From the NCBI GenBank assembly GCA_026770575.1, contig MU657195.1, positions 28,782-92,781 of the forward strand: a stretch of DNA of 64,000 bases, written 5' to 3'. This DNA comes from Pelagophyceae sp. CCMP2097 (lineage: Eukaryota; Sar; Pelagophyceae). A program made the position numbers and the translations under genes. Under the pieces are notes generated by a model that was given only the letters and a program-made list of their open reading frames with translations, did no database searches and was not told where the DNA came from. This document shows, one piece after another, positions 1-10,529 of the stretch (position 1 is the first letter of the stretch; each line of letters begins with the position of its first letter).

Positions 1-1216
1 GGAGCCCATAGCCTAAATTTTGGGCGAAATCCCCCACCTCCACAGGTCACTAGGTCGGGCTCTGGTGTGACCAGGGCCTACAGCCGACCCCAACGAAGCA
101 ACAGCAAGGCGGAACTCAGACGATGATAATAGAGAACCACCTCAAACCAGCTTATGGCGACACTAAAATCGAGATTGCGCGTAGGGTACGCCGAAAACGG
201 GAGAGTTCCGCCTCCAGCCCGACACCTTGGGTCGGCCCGGACATGTCAAGCCACTCCAAGTCTCACCAAACGCCCTGTGGAGGTGGGGAAATGATCGGCA
301 TTTTCATGTTGACCCCCCCTAGTATTAACATTTTGTTTGCGGCGATTCAAAATTTCTGACGCTTTTCGGACCTTTCATTACGCGCTCGACCTTAGCAGGT
401 CGCGCCGAGGACCGCGCTCGCGTCTCTCGCGACGGCATGCAGCTCCGCATCGGCGGCGGCTTGCGGGCGTGGTCGTCCTCGAAGATATATTTACTTTGAA
501 TCTTACTCCCAGGGATGGTAAATACTGGCAATTTCCAGAGTAAGGAAGCAGGCAGCAAGTACTATACGGTACGGGGTAAACTACAACCCAGTATAGCCGA
601 CGAGACGACGACGACGAGCGTCTCTCGCGACCCAGAAAACCTCGCCAAGTCGGGGCGCTGCCGAAGTGCGCGGGCCGTGACCGGCAAAGTTCAACGTCGA
701 CGAGGGTCCCTTCCAGCGGACGGCAAAAACGGGTTTTCTAATTTTGTCGCTTTGGATTTTCGGGGTCCAATTTTTGAGGACGGCAAATGGCAAAATGGCA
801 AAGTGGCTGGGTCCCCCAGTACTCTCAGACTTTGCAAAGGATTGTACAATTTGTACTCTTGGCAAAAATTGGGGTAGTGAAAACAAGGTGAGGGTAAAAA
901 AAGGGTCAGGTCAGTTTCAGAGGTTCAGTCCAAGGGTCAGTTCAGTTTCAGAGATTCAGTCCAAGGGTCAGTTTACCAAATACATGTCTTTGCAGATCTC
1001 GGCGCCAGACGCTGCCAGCTGCCGGGCAACCACCCCGCGACGGCGCCGAAAAGGCCGGCCATCGAGCTGTCAGACGAGCCCTTGGAGTCGCCTTTTTTTG
1101 TTGAAAATGCACAAAGTTTTACCCAAATAGACTATCAGGATGAGGCATGGGGTTTATACTTGGCAAAAGTGTCATCTAATCCCCAAGACCCAGTATTGTG
1201 TGAAGCCTAGTAGAGG
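1..1216. other. Gene-free stretch with a short tandem repeat
   Basis: No coding region is recognised here. Positions 903-975 hold about 2.4 copies of a 31-bp direct repeat built on a GGGTCAG...TTCAGTCCAA core. A diverged inverted relative of this motif lies at about 57980-58050, so it is a dispersed repeat rather than a unique locus. Confidence 0.5.
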
Positions 1217-1803
1217 TAGTCCCGCTTTTCAAAATTACGATTCTCGAATTGAGACAAACTGTTTGATGGAGTCGACGCGTCTCGACGCGAGCTTTCACGA
1301 TCCGTCAACTTTAGCTCCGCGGGCGGGGTCCGCGCTGAGATACTCGTGCCCAAAGTTTAACGGAATGTCGTTTTAAATTTTGGCAATTTGACTTTGGAAC
1401 ATGCGTGCAGTACTTAAGATTTGATATGAACCTCCCGAGGCGCGATTATCGAGCGCAGCGAGCCAAGTTTCGCCCAAACGAACGCGCAAAAGTGGGGCTG
1501 CCGAGCCTAGGCCCGACGGCCTTCCCCGAGCCGGCAGGCGAGGTCTGGCGGCGGCGCGCGCACGCGCGATACGTCCCGGCCGCGGAACCGGCTTCTTATC
1601 GGATGCCACTGACCGCATCGCGAAGTTAGAGCGCTTCAGGCGAGACCATTTTCGGACACACCGAAAACAGCCCGCGCGCCTCCAGGGGAAAGGAGGCTCG
1701 CGGTTCCGGGGTATAGGCGTCGTGGCGCGTCCGTCGCGACACTCCTGACCCCAGGGGACGTCGGTGCGCGGCTGGGCGGTGCCTCCAAGTTCGGAGTTTG
1801 AGA

Positions 1804-2257
1804 CACTGTCGAATTAGATTATCACCGGAAATCTATTAACTATTTTTGGCTCGTGAAGGCGGTTGGCGCTGCGCCGGCCACTCCCGCGAGACGCCCTGGG
1901 CGCGATTGTTTGGCTTTTTCGTCAACTGTTTTATTTTGGCGAGACTCTGCGAAAGCTTCTTATTTAGTAGTTAATCAAGTCTAAACCTTAGGGCCCAAAT
2001 CAAAAGTCGACGAAGGCGCCAATGAGTTCCCGGCCAATTGAGACAGACGTTAGGGGCACTGTGCCCGAACGTTATGCCCAAATTGGCCGGCAATTCCTTG
2101 CCTCCAAAGTAGGCTACTAAAATTTCGCGGTTTGAGACGTTGCTTCTTCGCGCGCTGGTCTCCGAGGCGCCAACTAATACGACTGGAGGGGGCAGCAAGA
2201 GCGCACGCGCTAAATAAAGTTATCTTCGGCGATTTCTGTTGTGCAAATTCGACAGTG
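1804..2257 (+). mobile_element. CACTG-type TIR element family B, copy 1
   Basis: A 454-bp element with termini CACTGTCGAATT and AATTCGACAGTG, flanked on both sides by AGA (1801-1803 and 2258-2260). Removing it with one AGA restores the uninterrupted family A sequence seen in the copy at 52113-52815. CACTA/G termini with a 3-bp target duplication are the signature of the CACTA (EnSpm) superfamily. It contains no transposase, so it is a MITE-like derivative. Confidence 0.85.
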
Positions 2258-2310
2258 AGAGCAAAAACGGAGTTCGATCCGTTAACCGGAGCTAAGTCCG
2301 GTAAGGCTTT

Positions 2311-2404
2311 TTCAGGACCCGAAGGGTCCTTGCCGTTTATTCAACGTCAGTTTACGGCAAGGGCCCTTCGGGTCCTTTGATTGAAGGATTACCAGGGGCA
2401 ATTA

Positions 2405-2448
<44 letters not shown>

Positions 2449-2795
2449 CGTCGCCCAGCAAATCCGAGGTTCCACCTTTGGGAAGAAAAAACAGCAACTC
2501 GGCCGATTTAGCGATTGGTTGTTGATGCGATCGCTAAAATTGGGAGTTGAGGTCGAGCAGGAGCCTCATTGGAATCATCATAGAAGAAGTTTTTGGTCAC
2601 AGGTTCGAATCTGGTCGGCCGCAAAAAAAAGAAAAATAAATAGCTCAATAAGAAATAAAATAATAAAAATAAAGATAAGGAGGATTTGAAAATTCAGCGA
2701 TTAGTTAAATAATTTCAATTATTTACGTGGGCATTGCAATGGGATTTGGCTGTATCCTTCGGGTCCTCCGTGTGCCTCCGGCGCGCTCTTGTAAT
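2311..2795 (+). mobile_element. SINE-like insert with Pol III boxes and A-rich tail
   Basis: This insert interrupts family A copy 1. It starts with a snap-back pair (GGACCCGAAGGGTCC near 2313 and its inverted partner near 2366), followed by a TCTG microsatellite (2404-2448). A tRNA-like core at about 2501-2620 has a box A-like stretch at 2509-2521, a good box B (GGTTCGAATCT, 2602-2612), and pairing ends GGCCGA/TCGGCC. An A-rich tail follows at 2621-2690. Box spacing is too long for a functional tRNA, so a tRNA-derived SINE is the better reading. Confidence 0.45.
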
Positions 2796-3316
2796 TACAC
2801 GAGCGGCCTAAAATTTATTCAGCGATTTCGGCTCGCTGCGCTCGAAAAGCGCGTCTAGTAGAGGTCCGGAGCGGGTCGCGCCCCCTCGGCCTCGAGGGCC
2901 GCCTCGCGCGGCAAGCGCGGGTCCCTACTGCGTCGATGCGCATGGCCCGCTGTGCCCCGTCGGCGCGGTGGTCGTTTGTGTGTGCGTCGTTGGTCCTCGG
3001 CGGCCTCGGTGGCTGCTATTGTAGCGCTGTGTCGGTTCCGGCGCGGGGCCTGAGCGCGGTGTCGGCGCGGGGACTGAGCGTGGTGTCGCTCGCGCGGCCG
3101 CCGCTGTCGGCGCTCGAGAGCCGCGAAACGCGCTTCGACTGCGCCGAGACGACGGCGTGGGTCGGCGTCTGGCGGTGGAAGGAGGCCACAATGGGCGACG
3201 GCGCCTCGCTGCCCACGCGCGGCGCGCCGCGCGCCTTTGCCCGCACAGCCCGCGGCGTCCGCAAGCGCGGAAGGAAACGGCCGACGCGTCGACGCGGCGC
3301 CGAGGCGCGGCGCTAG

Positions 3317-4371
3317 GCACGGTCCTTGGCGACGGCCTCGGCGCTCCGGCCGGCGAGGCTTTGGTGCTGTCGACGTGCGCGCGCTTTGACGTCTTCGCAT
3401 ACGACGACGCGGGCGGCGAACCCGCGGCGCTTTTGCTGACGGTGGCCGCCGAGGTGGCGCGGCAGGCGACGCAGTGGGAAGCCTCGAAGAAGTGGCGCTT
3501 CTCCGAGCCGCTCGTCTTCGAGGCCCGTCCCTCTTCGAGTGTCTCCCGCGCCTGACGCGGGCCGTAGGCATCGGCCGTCGGGGATCTGCTGGCGCTGAGA
3601 TGCGGCGACGACGCCGTGCGGCACGCGCTGCGCATCGCCGCGTTCGCCGGCCTGAGCCTCGAGGAATTCGATCCCTTTGACTCGCACCACTCGCACGTGC
3701 GTCGGCCCAAGTTTCGCGGAGAGTCTCCGCGAAGGCGTGCGTTTCCGGAGCGGGAGCCCCACAGGTGCTGGCGCAGATCAAAGCCGCGTTCGACGACGCC
3801 ACGTCCGGCGCCGCGCCGCCGGCGAGGGCGCGCCTCTCCGCCGTCTTCCGCGGCGTTTTGGAGGCGGGCAAGCTGGCCCGCGACCGCACCGCCGTCCGCG
3901 GCATCGAGACCCTGCGTGGCACTTGCCCGCGCCGGGCGACACCGCCCCTCGGACGCCCCCCCCAGCCGTCGGTTCTTCCGACGCGTTTCGCGCGCAGGCG
4001 TCGCATCGGCGTCGGCCAAGGTCGGGCCGCTGCGCGCCCGGGTGGCCGCTGCCGTGGAGGCTCTCGTCATCGAGCCCGCAGTGCTCAAGGCCGCCGACGC
4101 GCTGGTCGCGCTCGACGCGGCGCCGCGCATCCTGGCGCTCACGGAGCGCGCGCGCGGCGCGGCGGACGCGGCCGTGGCCGCACGCGCGGCGGCCGCCGGC
4201 GACGCCGACGGCCTCGCCAGAGTCGCGCACGCCGCGCTCGGGCGCATCCTTCACGAGCCCATCCAGAGGCTGCGCCGCGGCGACGATCTCGGAGACGGCG
4301 AGTGCGCCGCCATCGCCGACGCCGTCGGCCACGCGATCCGACGAGAGATGGCGGACCAGACACTTTCTTAA
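3317..4371 (+). CDS. Glutamyl-tRNA reductase-like protein lacking the NADPH domain
   Basis: Glutamyl-tRNA reductase makes glutamate-1-semialdehyde, the first committed step of tetrapyrrole synthesis, normally in the plastid. Proposed exons are 3317-3513, 3568-3696, 3765-3915 and 3998-4371. The last three join in phase across introns of 68 and 82 bp; the first junction is weak. The product keeps the N-terminal catalytic signature LSTCARF (family LSTCNR), the DDAVRHALR and VLAQIKAAF helices that precede the Rossmann fold, and the C-terminal dimerisation helix with HAALGRILHEPIQRLRR. The roughly 180-residue NADPH-binding Rossmann domain between them is absent: the helix ending ARDRTAVRGIETLR joins directly to the spinal/dimerisation part. 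The 5' exon with the N-terminal start and targeting peptide was not found. It may be a pseudogene or a repurposed paralogue. Confidence 0.6.
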
Positions 4372-5420
4372 CCTTTTGAAGCCTTTGAAGAAGCCATCTG
4401 TGAGAACCAGCCGTGGCAGGCCCGTCTGTTGGCTTTAAGCAGCATCCGTGGAGAACAGAAGAAGAAGAAGCCACCCCCGGAAACGAGTCGCCTCGGCCGG
4501 CCAGAGCGGGCTCGTGTCACAAATGCCAGTGGGCGGCCCTGACCGCCGGGAGGCGGCCGCGGTGCTCGGCGCCGATCGTGGCGGGCATCGACGACGCGCG
4601 CTCGTTCCAGTGTCCCCTCGCCGTGCACAGTGCGTCCCAATGTGCAAGCAAGCTCTTCTCCAAGAAGCCCTCCCAGGGTCGCAAAGATTGATCTGCGTTG
4701 GCTGGTGCCGGCGGGAAGGTGCCGGTCTAGAGCGCCCCGTACTGGCTCTGCAGATGCTCGTATCATCACACACCCCTCGCCGTCGGTCGCGGGCGTCGCT
4801 CGGGCCAAGCCTCGTCGAGAGGGCATCGTACAGTTCCTCCGAGTCCGGCTCTGGAAGGGGGGGGCTCCTGGACGGGGGCTGCTGGACGGACGACAGGCGC
4901 CCGTTTGGGAGCGAGTGAAGATCACATGCGTATTAAGAGTTGGTGCAAGGCTCGACACGGCCTCGTCGGGACAGTCGCATGGACGGTCGTCGGGTCGCGG
5001 CCGCCCGCGCGCGAAAGCATCGGCGCTGGCGGCGGACAGCCGTCCTCTCGTCCTAGCGTGACGAGAAAAGAGCAAGACCGAGTCCGGGGACTGGAGGCCT
5101 CGCCCCTTTCGCCGTACGCTCCCCTTGAAACCTGTGGCTCCATGCGGACCCCAGCGACCCGCCCGAGTCCAACCCCGCGCTCGCCGGAGCCGGCGTGCCC
5201 AAGGACGGCAACCCCACTCTACACAAAGGCGGAATCCGACGAGGCAGCAGGGAGTCTAGTTATGCGCGTCACACGGCGTCTGGTTATGCGCGTCCGTCTC
5301 AGACGAGCAGTCGCGCGGCCTAGTCGAAGCGTCGACGTCGCCGACGCGCCGACGTCGTCTTCGGCCGACGTCGTCATCGGCCTTTATCGGCGTCGCCGTG
5401 CTCAGTTGGCGTTTCCGGCC
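4372..5420. other. GC-rich stretch with open frames, no recognised gene
   Basis: Both strands are open because of base composition. A plus-strand frame at 4413-4691 has a few cysteines (CHKCQ, RPRCSAP, FQCPL, QCASKLF) that could be a decayed zinc-binding exon, but the spacing fits no family I can name. Nothing here is convincingly coding. Confidence 0.3.
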
Positions 5421-6401
5421 TCAGGAGTGGTCTGGCCGATTGCGCCGGAAGCGCTGGCTCCGAGCCCAGTGCCCCGTCGTGAACTCGTCCTCGACGTCGT
5501 CGTCCACCTCGGCCTGGGCCTTTTTTAAAGCGGAGCAGACGCGGCCCTTTTGCAAGGGCGAGTCTTGGCCGCTTTTGCCGCGTTTTTTTATAAAGGTAGA
5601 GTCATCGGAGAACCCTTTCATCACCTCATCGCACGCCTGGGCCACGTCGCCGCGCGCAATCTTCGCTTCGAAGCCTCTCAATAAGTCGCCGCAGGCCCGG
5701 GGCACGCCGGTTCCAAGGTCCGTTTTGAACGGCATTTCGTCGTCCTCGTGCATCTCTTCAACCGGAGGATCCTTCGCCCTCGGATGCAGCGGCTCGTCGC
5801 TCAGCCAGTCCTGAATTCGTTCGGCGCCTTCGGATTTCGTCCGTTTAGGGTCGTCAAAGTCCCAACGGACCCCAACAGCTACTAAACGGCTCTCCTGCTC
5901 GTCCGTCAACAAACCTTTTGCTTGCATGAACTTTTGAGCTAGCACCCAAAAGCCCAGCTGGACCTTATCCGCCGTGGCATAATCCTCGGGGACGTCGGTG
6001 TGGCCGAACTCGGTGGCGAATTCTTTGAGAACCTCTAAATGCCCGTCCCAGACGTCGTCAGAATGATCCCAAACGAACCCGACGCCTTCAAGCCGAACCG
6101 CCTGCGAGTCCGTCACGCAGCCATCGCGCTGCTCCGAGACCCAGGAACCGAGATCGAGGCCGTCTACGGTCTGATAATTTTCTGGCACGCGGCAGTCTTT
6201 GTGCGTGGCCTTGTACGCTTCCAACGCGGCAAAGTTCGCCTCCCATTCCGCTTCTTGGGCGGCGTCAGGGCGCGGCGCCGTGTTCGCAGTCGTCGCAAAA
6301 GTCCGCGCCACGGCCGGGGAACGCTGCCTCAACAAACCGCCGTCCTGCCCCACCCTCAACAAACCGCCGCCCCGCGCCGCCAGCGCGCCGCCCGCCAGCA
6401 C
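5421..6401 (-). CDS. Helicase-associated-domain protein, organelle-targeted candidate
   Basis: The frame encodes about 326 residues and ends at a TGA just inside 5421. Two helicase-associated (HA, PF03457-type) units are visible. The first, about residues 50-110, runs from WEANFAALEAYKATHKDCRV to LEGVGFVW. The second, about 115-180, has the same layout: conserved tryptophans, a VPEDY turn and a closing VGVRWDF. HA units are small helical modules, common in stramenopile and green algal proteins and of unproven function. The first 45 residues are rich in Ala, Arg and Gly and free of acidic residues (LLRQRSPAVARTFATT), like a mitochondrial or plastid transit sequence. The listed end is a GTG; no in-frame ATG lies nearby, so the true start is probably in an upstream exon. 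The C-terminal third is acidic and lysine-rich, with no domain seen. Confidence 0.75.
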   Translation of the reverse strand: MLAGGALAARGGGLLRVGQDGGLLRQRSPAVARTFATTANTAPRPDAAQEAEWEANFAALEAYKATHKDCRVPENYQTVDGLDLGSWVSEQRDGCVTDSQAVRLEGVGFVWDHSDDVWDGHLEVLKEFATEFGHTDVPEDYATADKVQLGFWVLAQKFMQAKGLLTDEQESRLVAVGVRWDFDDPKRTKSEGAERIQDWLSDEPLHPRAKDPPVEEMHEDDEMPFKTDLGTGVPRACGDLLRGFEAKIARGDVAQACDEVMKGFSDDSTFIKKRGKSGQDSPLQKGRVCSALKKAQAEVDDDVEDEFTTGHWARSQRFRRNRPDHS

Positions 6402-6704
6402 GCTGCCCCGCGCCGCCGCATCGCCGGTACATTTGCCGCAGCCGCAGGTTGCGTGGTGCGCGGCGAGCGTCGACGCCGCGCGCAGAGGCAGGCCACAGGC
6501 CTACGCGATGTGTCGATACTTGATTCGTTGAGACCCGCAACCTCCGTTTTCCTTTTTGGCGCCGGCCTCGTGCGCCGCAGCGGCAGCCGCGCGCGTGGCG
6601 CAGCGCGCGGCGGAGGAAGCGAGACGCGCTCGAGCGCGCGAGCAGCATGGCAGAGGTCTTGATGGAAGCCGAAGAATGCCGAAACAATTTAGAAATTGTC
6701 CGCC

Positions 6705-7261
6705 TACAAGGGGTATCGGCGATAAAGCCGATCTCAATGGGCGCAAGTTTGTGCCTCCCAGAGGCCGCCTGCGGGAGTGGACGTGGTCGCTATGGGCCTC
6801 CCTGCCCCCCGGGGTGTCCGTGACATGATCAGCCTCGAGGAGGGCGCCTTGCAAGGGCGTGAACAAGCGCTTCCTCCAAATATTTTGGACTTGATAAAAT
6901 CTTTATTTGCCTCTTTACCTTAATTTTGAACCGATTTTGCCTCCGTATTGCGAAGGTTCGGGCCCGGCTGACCATCGCAGGATCGCAGGAATCGAAATTC
7001 TGGCTATGTGACGGGGTGTGTCCATGCGCACTGGGGTGGTATTTGACCGGTCCCATACGAGTGCCGCGAGTGGCGCTTCAGACGAGCCAAAACAGACGTT
7101 TGGATTTCCAGCTTGAGCGTTTTTAACAGAAGATTTTTATGGGTCCCGGCATCATGGGACTCAGCGCGACGTCCTCTATCACTCCCAACAGAGCCAAACT
7201 CCAACCGACGAAAACTGCAATGGACAGAAAGTCCTCGGCGTCATTACCGATACCCCTTGTA
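6705..7261 (+). mobile_element. TIR element family P, copy 1
   Basis: Inverted ends TACAAGGGGTATCGG and CCGATACCCCTTGTA bound a 557-bp unit. If TA is the duplicated target (TA...TA), the true TIR begins CAAGGGG, in the style of Tc1/mariner-derived MITEs. A second copy lies inverted at 13744-14296. Short open frames inside are non-homologous to any family I know. Confidence 0.8.
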
Positions 7262-8700
7262 AAAAGTGGTTGAACATTTGATTGAGTCGAGTGTGTTTGG
7301 TGGGTGTTGCGACAAAGGACGTCACTCGCAGGCGCGTCGCGGTGCGCCGCGACAGTCGCCGACTGTCGGCGACCGTCGCAGGCGTCGCAGAGTGTCGCAG
7401 GCGTCGCAGAGCGTCGCAGAGCGCCGCAGATCGTTAGCGTTGCGGCGTCAAAATTTTAAACGAGATTCCGTTGAACTTTGGGCGTGATTATCTCAGCGCG
7501 AACCTCGTCTACGGAGCCAAAGAATACGGAAGTTGAAAGGTCGCGGCAAGGCGCGTTGACTCCGTGTGTCTCGATTCGAAGAAAAAAAAATCGTGATTTG
7601 AGAAGCGGGTCTACCGGCGACGATTTCAACTGTTTTAACGAAAGTTTTAACGAAAGTTATTACGAATACGTCACCGAGCGTCGCAGAGTGTCGCAGGCGT
7701 CGCCGAGCGTTGCAGGCGTCGCAGGCGCCGCAGAGCGTCGCAGAGCGTCGAAAGCGCCGGCGGCTCGCCGACAGTGCTGCCGGTAGCACCACAAGTTGGC
7801 GCCTTCCTGAGCGGCCCAGCGCCCATAAGCCAAAAATGGCCCAAATGGGGCCTTTTCTGCGGTTCGGGCCCTGTCACGCGCCGCCGTCGACCGATCGGTT
7901 TAGGCGCGGGGACTGAATGGCCAAGGCCCCAATCTCGCCGTGCACGAACGTCCCAGAGAAACTGAGGGTGCCACAGCACAGTAGGACACGGGTGCGATGG
8001 CCCTCTTTTGGGCCCTTTTGGGCCCGACGGGGTCCGCGTGGATGCCTTCTGAAACTCGAGTTCTTCGAAAAGGTCAAAGACACACGGAATGACCGTCGCT
8101 AAACCAATCCGAATTTCCGTTTCACAGGCCGAAAAAGGAGACAGAGCTCCTGATATTAGTTGAGTTTTCTCGAGAAGCATCTCGACTCCTTGACCGCACT
8201 CGTCTCGAGCCCGCACGGCGATCCCGCATACAAGCTCGGGGCCGCGCCCTTGCCGCGAGGGGCCACCCACGGCCATGCAAATTATATCCTGGGCCGGTGA
8301 GTAGAGCCTGCAATCTGCCTGTGTCAATTGTCGAGCGATGGACGCCCTCCAACTCTGCCCCAGTGGCCAAAGTGCCGCACCTCGAGAGCGGTATCCACGC
8401 TCAACATAGGTACGAATGGATACGCATTCGGCGCCTCCCGGCGCCGACAATACGCAAAAAGTGGTCGACGCGCTTAGAAAGCACCCAGGTGTGCCCCAGT
8501 GGCCAAAGTGCCGCACCTCGGCAGCGGTATCCACGCTCAACATAGGTATGAATGGATACCGCTTCCGATGTGTGGCACTTTCATCGCGGCATCTCGCCAT
8601 TCCTTACTGTGGGCACTACGACTTTGGCCCTCCTGCCATCAGCGGAAATCATTGGCCATCCTCCGCCACATTTCCGGGTCCCCCCCCCTTCGTGGTGGCC
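7262..8700. repeat. Gene-free stretch with short arrays and direct repeats
   Basis: Two arrays of a degenerate GTCGCAGAG(T/C) unit occupy about 7347-7440 and 7671-7760; the same unit recurs at 14850-15055. A 68-bp direct repeat (8356-8423 and 8492-8559) shares TGCCCCAGTGGCCAAAGTGC and the sequence after it, offset by 136 bp. No gene is recognised. Confidence 0.6.
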
Positions 8701-9385
8701 TTAAGAGAGCGTTTTTTTTTAAATGTTGGCTGCCCGGGCCGCGGTGTTACGCTCCTTAATTCGCTGGGAGGTCGGTGCACCTCTTAGGTAGTTTTGGGCG
8801 TAGAATCGCGTGGCGAGCTTAATTTTTCATTCGGCCGCGTCTAAGCCATTTTGAGGTCGGCATCACTTCAGAGGTGGCGCCCACGAAGAATCTGACTAGC
8901 CAGGCGGATCCGCAGTCGAAAACTGCGTAGATAATGCATAAGAATCCCCAGCCGTTGCCCCCTCCCCGCCGCCTGCGGTGTCGTCGAAAGGTGTTATTAT
9001 TGAAAACGACGTACATTTTAGCTTTTTGTTTTCCTCTTCTGAAAAGGGGCAAATCGGCGGATTCGGGGAGATCAGGTCCTGATCGCCTCGAATCCGTCGA
9101 TTTGCCCTTTCTCCGACGTCAGGAAACAAAGTTTCAATATCACTCTAAGGATAAGATTTATTTAGTTCCCGTTTTAGCTTATTTTCGCAAGCCTTTGATA
9201 TCCCTCGTCTTCTGCAGCCCCAAGTCGGGCGCCGGAGACGCAGCCGCTTTGGCAGGGCCCAGCCCTGCCCCAGACCCGCCCTATAAGCCCCCAAACACGC
9301 TCGGAAGGGGCCCCAGTGGTGCGCAATGGCGAAAGGCCCTGGATCGTTGCAACTGCCAACATTCTTTTTAAAAACGCTCTCTTAA
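8701..9385 (+). mobile_element. TTAA-type TIR element family F, copy 1
   Basis: The unit begins TTAAGAGAGCGTTTTT and ends with the inverted form ...AACGCTCTCTTAA. TTAA is the target duplicated by piggyBac-type elements. It sits in a sequence whose uninterrupted form (GTGGTGGACTTAAGGCCCC) occurs at about 12430, which places the insertion at the TTAA. An internal near-palindrome at about 9045-9115 forms a long hairpin. A second copy is at 26624-27620. Confidence 0.75.
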
Positions 9386-10529
9386 AAGGCCCCGTTTTAG
9401 ATTTAATAAACTCCCACATTGCCTTCATTGGCCTCTCCTAATCCCGCGTTTTTCGGCCTGTATTTTTGCAAATTTCGGCCTGCCCTTTAATTTCTTATTC
9501 GCCTTCTTCTTAGAGCCTGAATATATAAGGATTTTTGCGGTATAAGGATTGCGGTCTGCGGCCTTACGGACTTCCAACGGACTTAAATTACACCGCAAAA
9601 CTTCCCCCCCTCGGCTACCTTTTTCCTTATCAAAAGAAGTTTACAAGAAAAAAGAAGGAAAAAGTATAAAAAGAATAAAGGCTTCATTGGTTATTGGCTT
9701 CTTAATGGGCCCGGGCTCCTAGGGTCTCCACGTCCTCGACTTGGTCCGTCGCCCGTCATAAGGTCCGGTATAATTTCAGGGCCGTTCGATCCGACCCGAC
9801 CCGCCCCAGCCTCCCCAGGCCCCCGCCGCGCCCGCGCCCCCTCCGAGGCCGCCCCACCTCGCAGTCGCGATCAACGTCAGTATAGACGCCCCCCGAAGCT
9901 CCACTTCGCTCCTTACGTCCAGCCTTACGCTGCGTCGCGTCCGCCGACATCTCGGTCTTTACCGCGTCGTGGTGTTGCGCCTCCTGCTGCTGCTGCTTGC
10001 TGGTCGCAGCCGGCTGGAGCCGGCTGGAGCCGGCTGAAGCTGCGATGCTCCTCCTTGCTCCGTTTGCAGACGCGCGTCGACTTCCAAGTCGACGGCCGCC
10101 ACCAACTCGTAACGCGCGTCGACTTCCAAGTCAACGTCCGCCACCAGCTCGCAACACGCGTCAACTTCCAAGTTGACGGCCGCCACAAAATCTGAAAGTG
10201 AAATACCATTTGGGACTTGAGCCCCGGTTCCGACGAAATAATCGCCGATATTACTGAAAGAAAACTTTTGAATATGACATTGCGAGGCTGTATAATATAA
10301 GCAGGGTCTGAAAAGGGCCTTCCGAGTCCCAGAACATTCTCAGAACCTTCCGGAACCTAGCCGCCCCTGCTTTCCCCCAGCGAAGCGCAGCACCGGCAGT
10401 GCCTGTAAGCACCTGTCTTTGGATTGATCGAACAAATATAGCTGAAAATTCATAAGACGGGTGCCTCATAAAAATTGCCCGACAACATGACGACGTATTC
10501 AAAGTTTGAGCCGCGGCTAATATTTGAGC
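9386..10529. other. Gene-free stretch with a 42-bp coding-like tandem repeat
   Basis: AT-rich sequence at 9480-9700 gives way to GC-rich sequence. At 10072-10186 three tandem 42-bp units lie in a minus-strand open frame, each encoding a 14-residue VAAVDLEVDARYEL-like repeat. The frame is short (9959-10186) with no recognised domain. Nothing else is supported. Confidence 0.45.

Larger units (their letters stand above)
1217..2857 (+). mobile_element. TIR element family A, copy 1, with nested insertions
   Basis: The left end reads TAGTCCCGCTTTT and the right end AAAAGCGCGTCTA, an inverted pair. The element is flanked by a perfect 7-bp duplication, GTAGAGG, at 1210-1216 and 2858-2864. About 585 bp (1217-1801) match the copies at 16832, 50984 and, inverted, 52113. 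The element is longer than the 700-bp copies because family B element 1804-2257 and a second insert (about 2311-2795) sit inside it. No transposase is seen, so it is non-autonomous. Confidence 0.85.

Noticed and set aside
2501..2620. A functional tRNA gene
   Set aside because: Box A to box B spacing and total length are too long, no anticodon stem is clear, and an A-rich tail follows; SINE-like origin is preferred.
2855..4247. Long minus-strand open frames (383 and 440 codons) over 2.9-4.2 kb
   Set aside because: They are antisense to the glutamyl-tRNA-reductase-like exons, are Ala/Arg/Pro-rich and contain no domain; they follow from GC composition.
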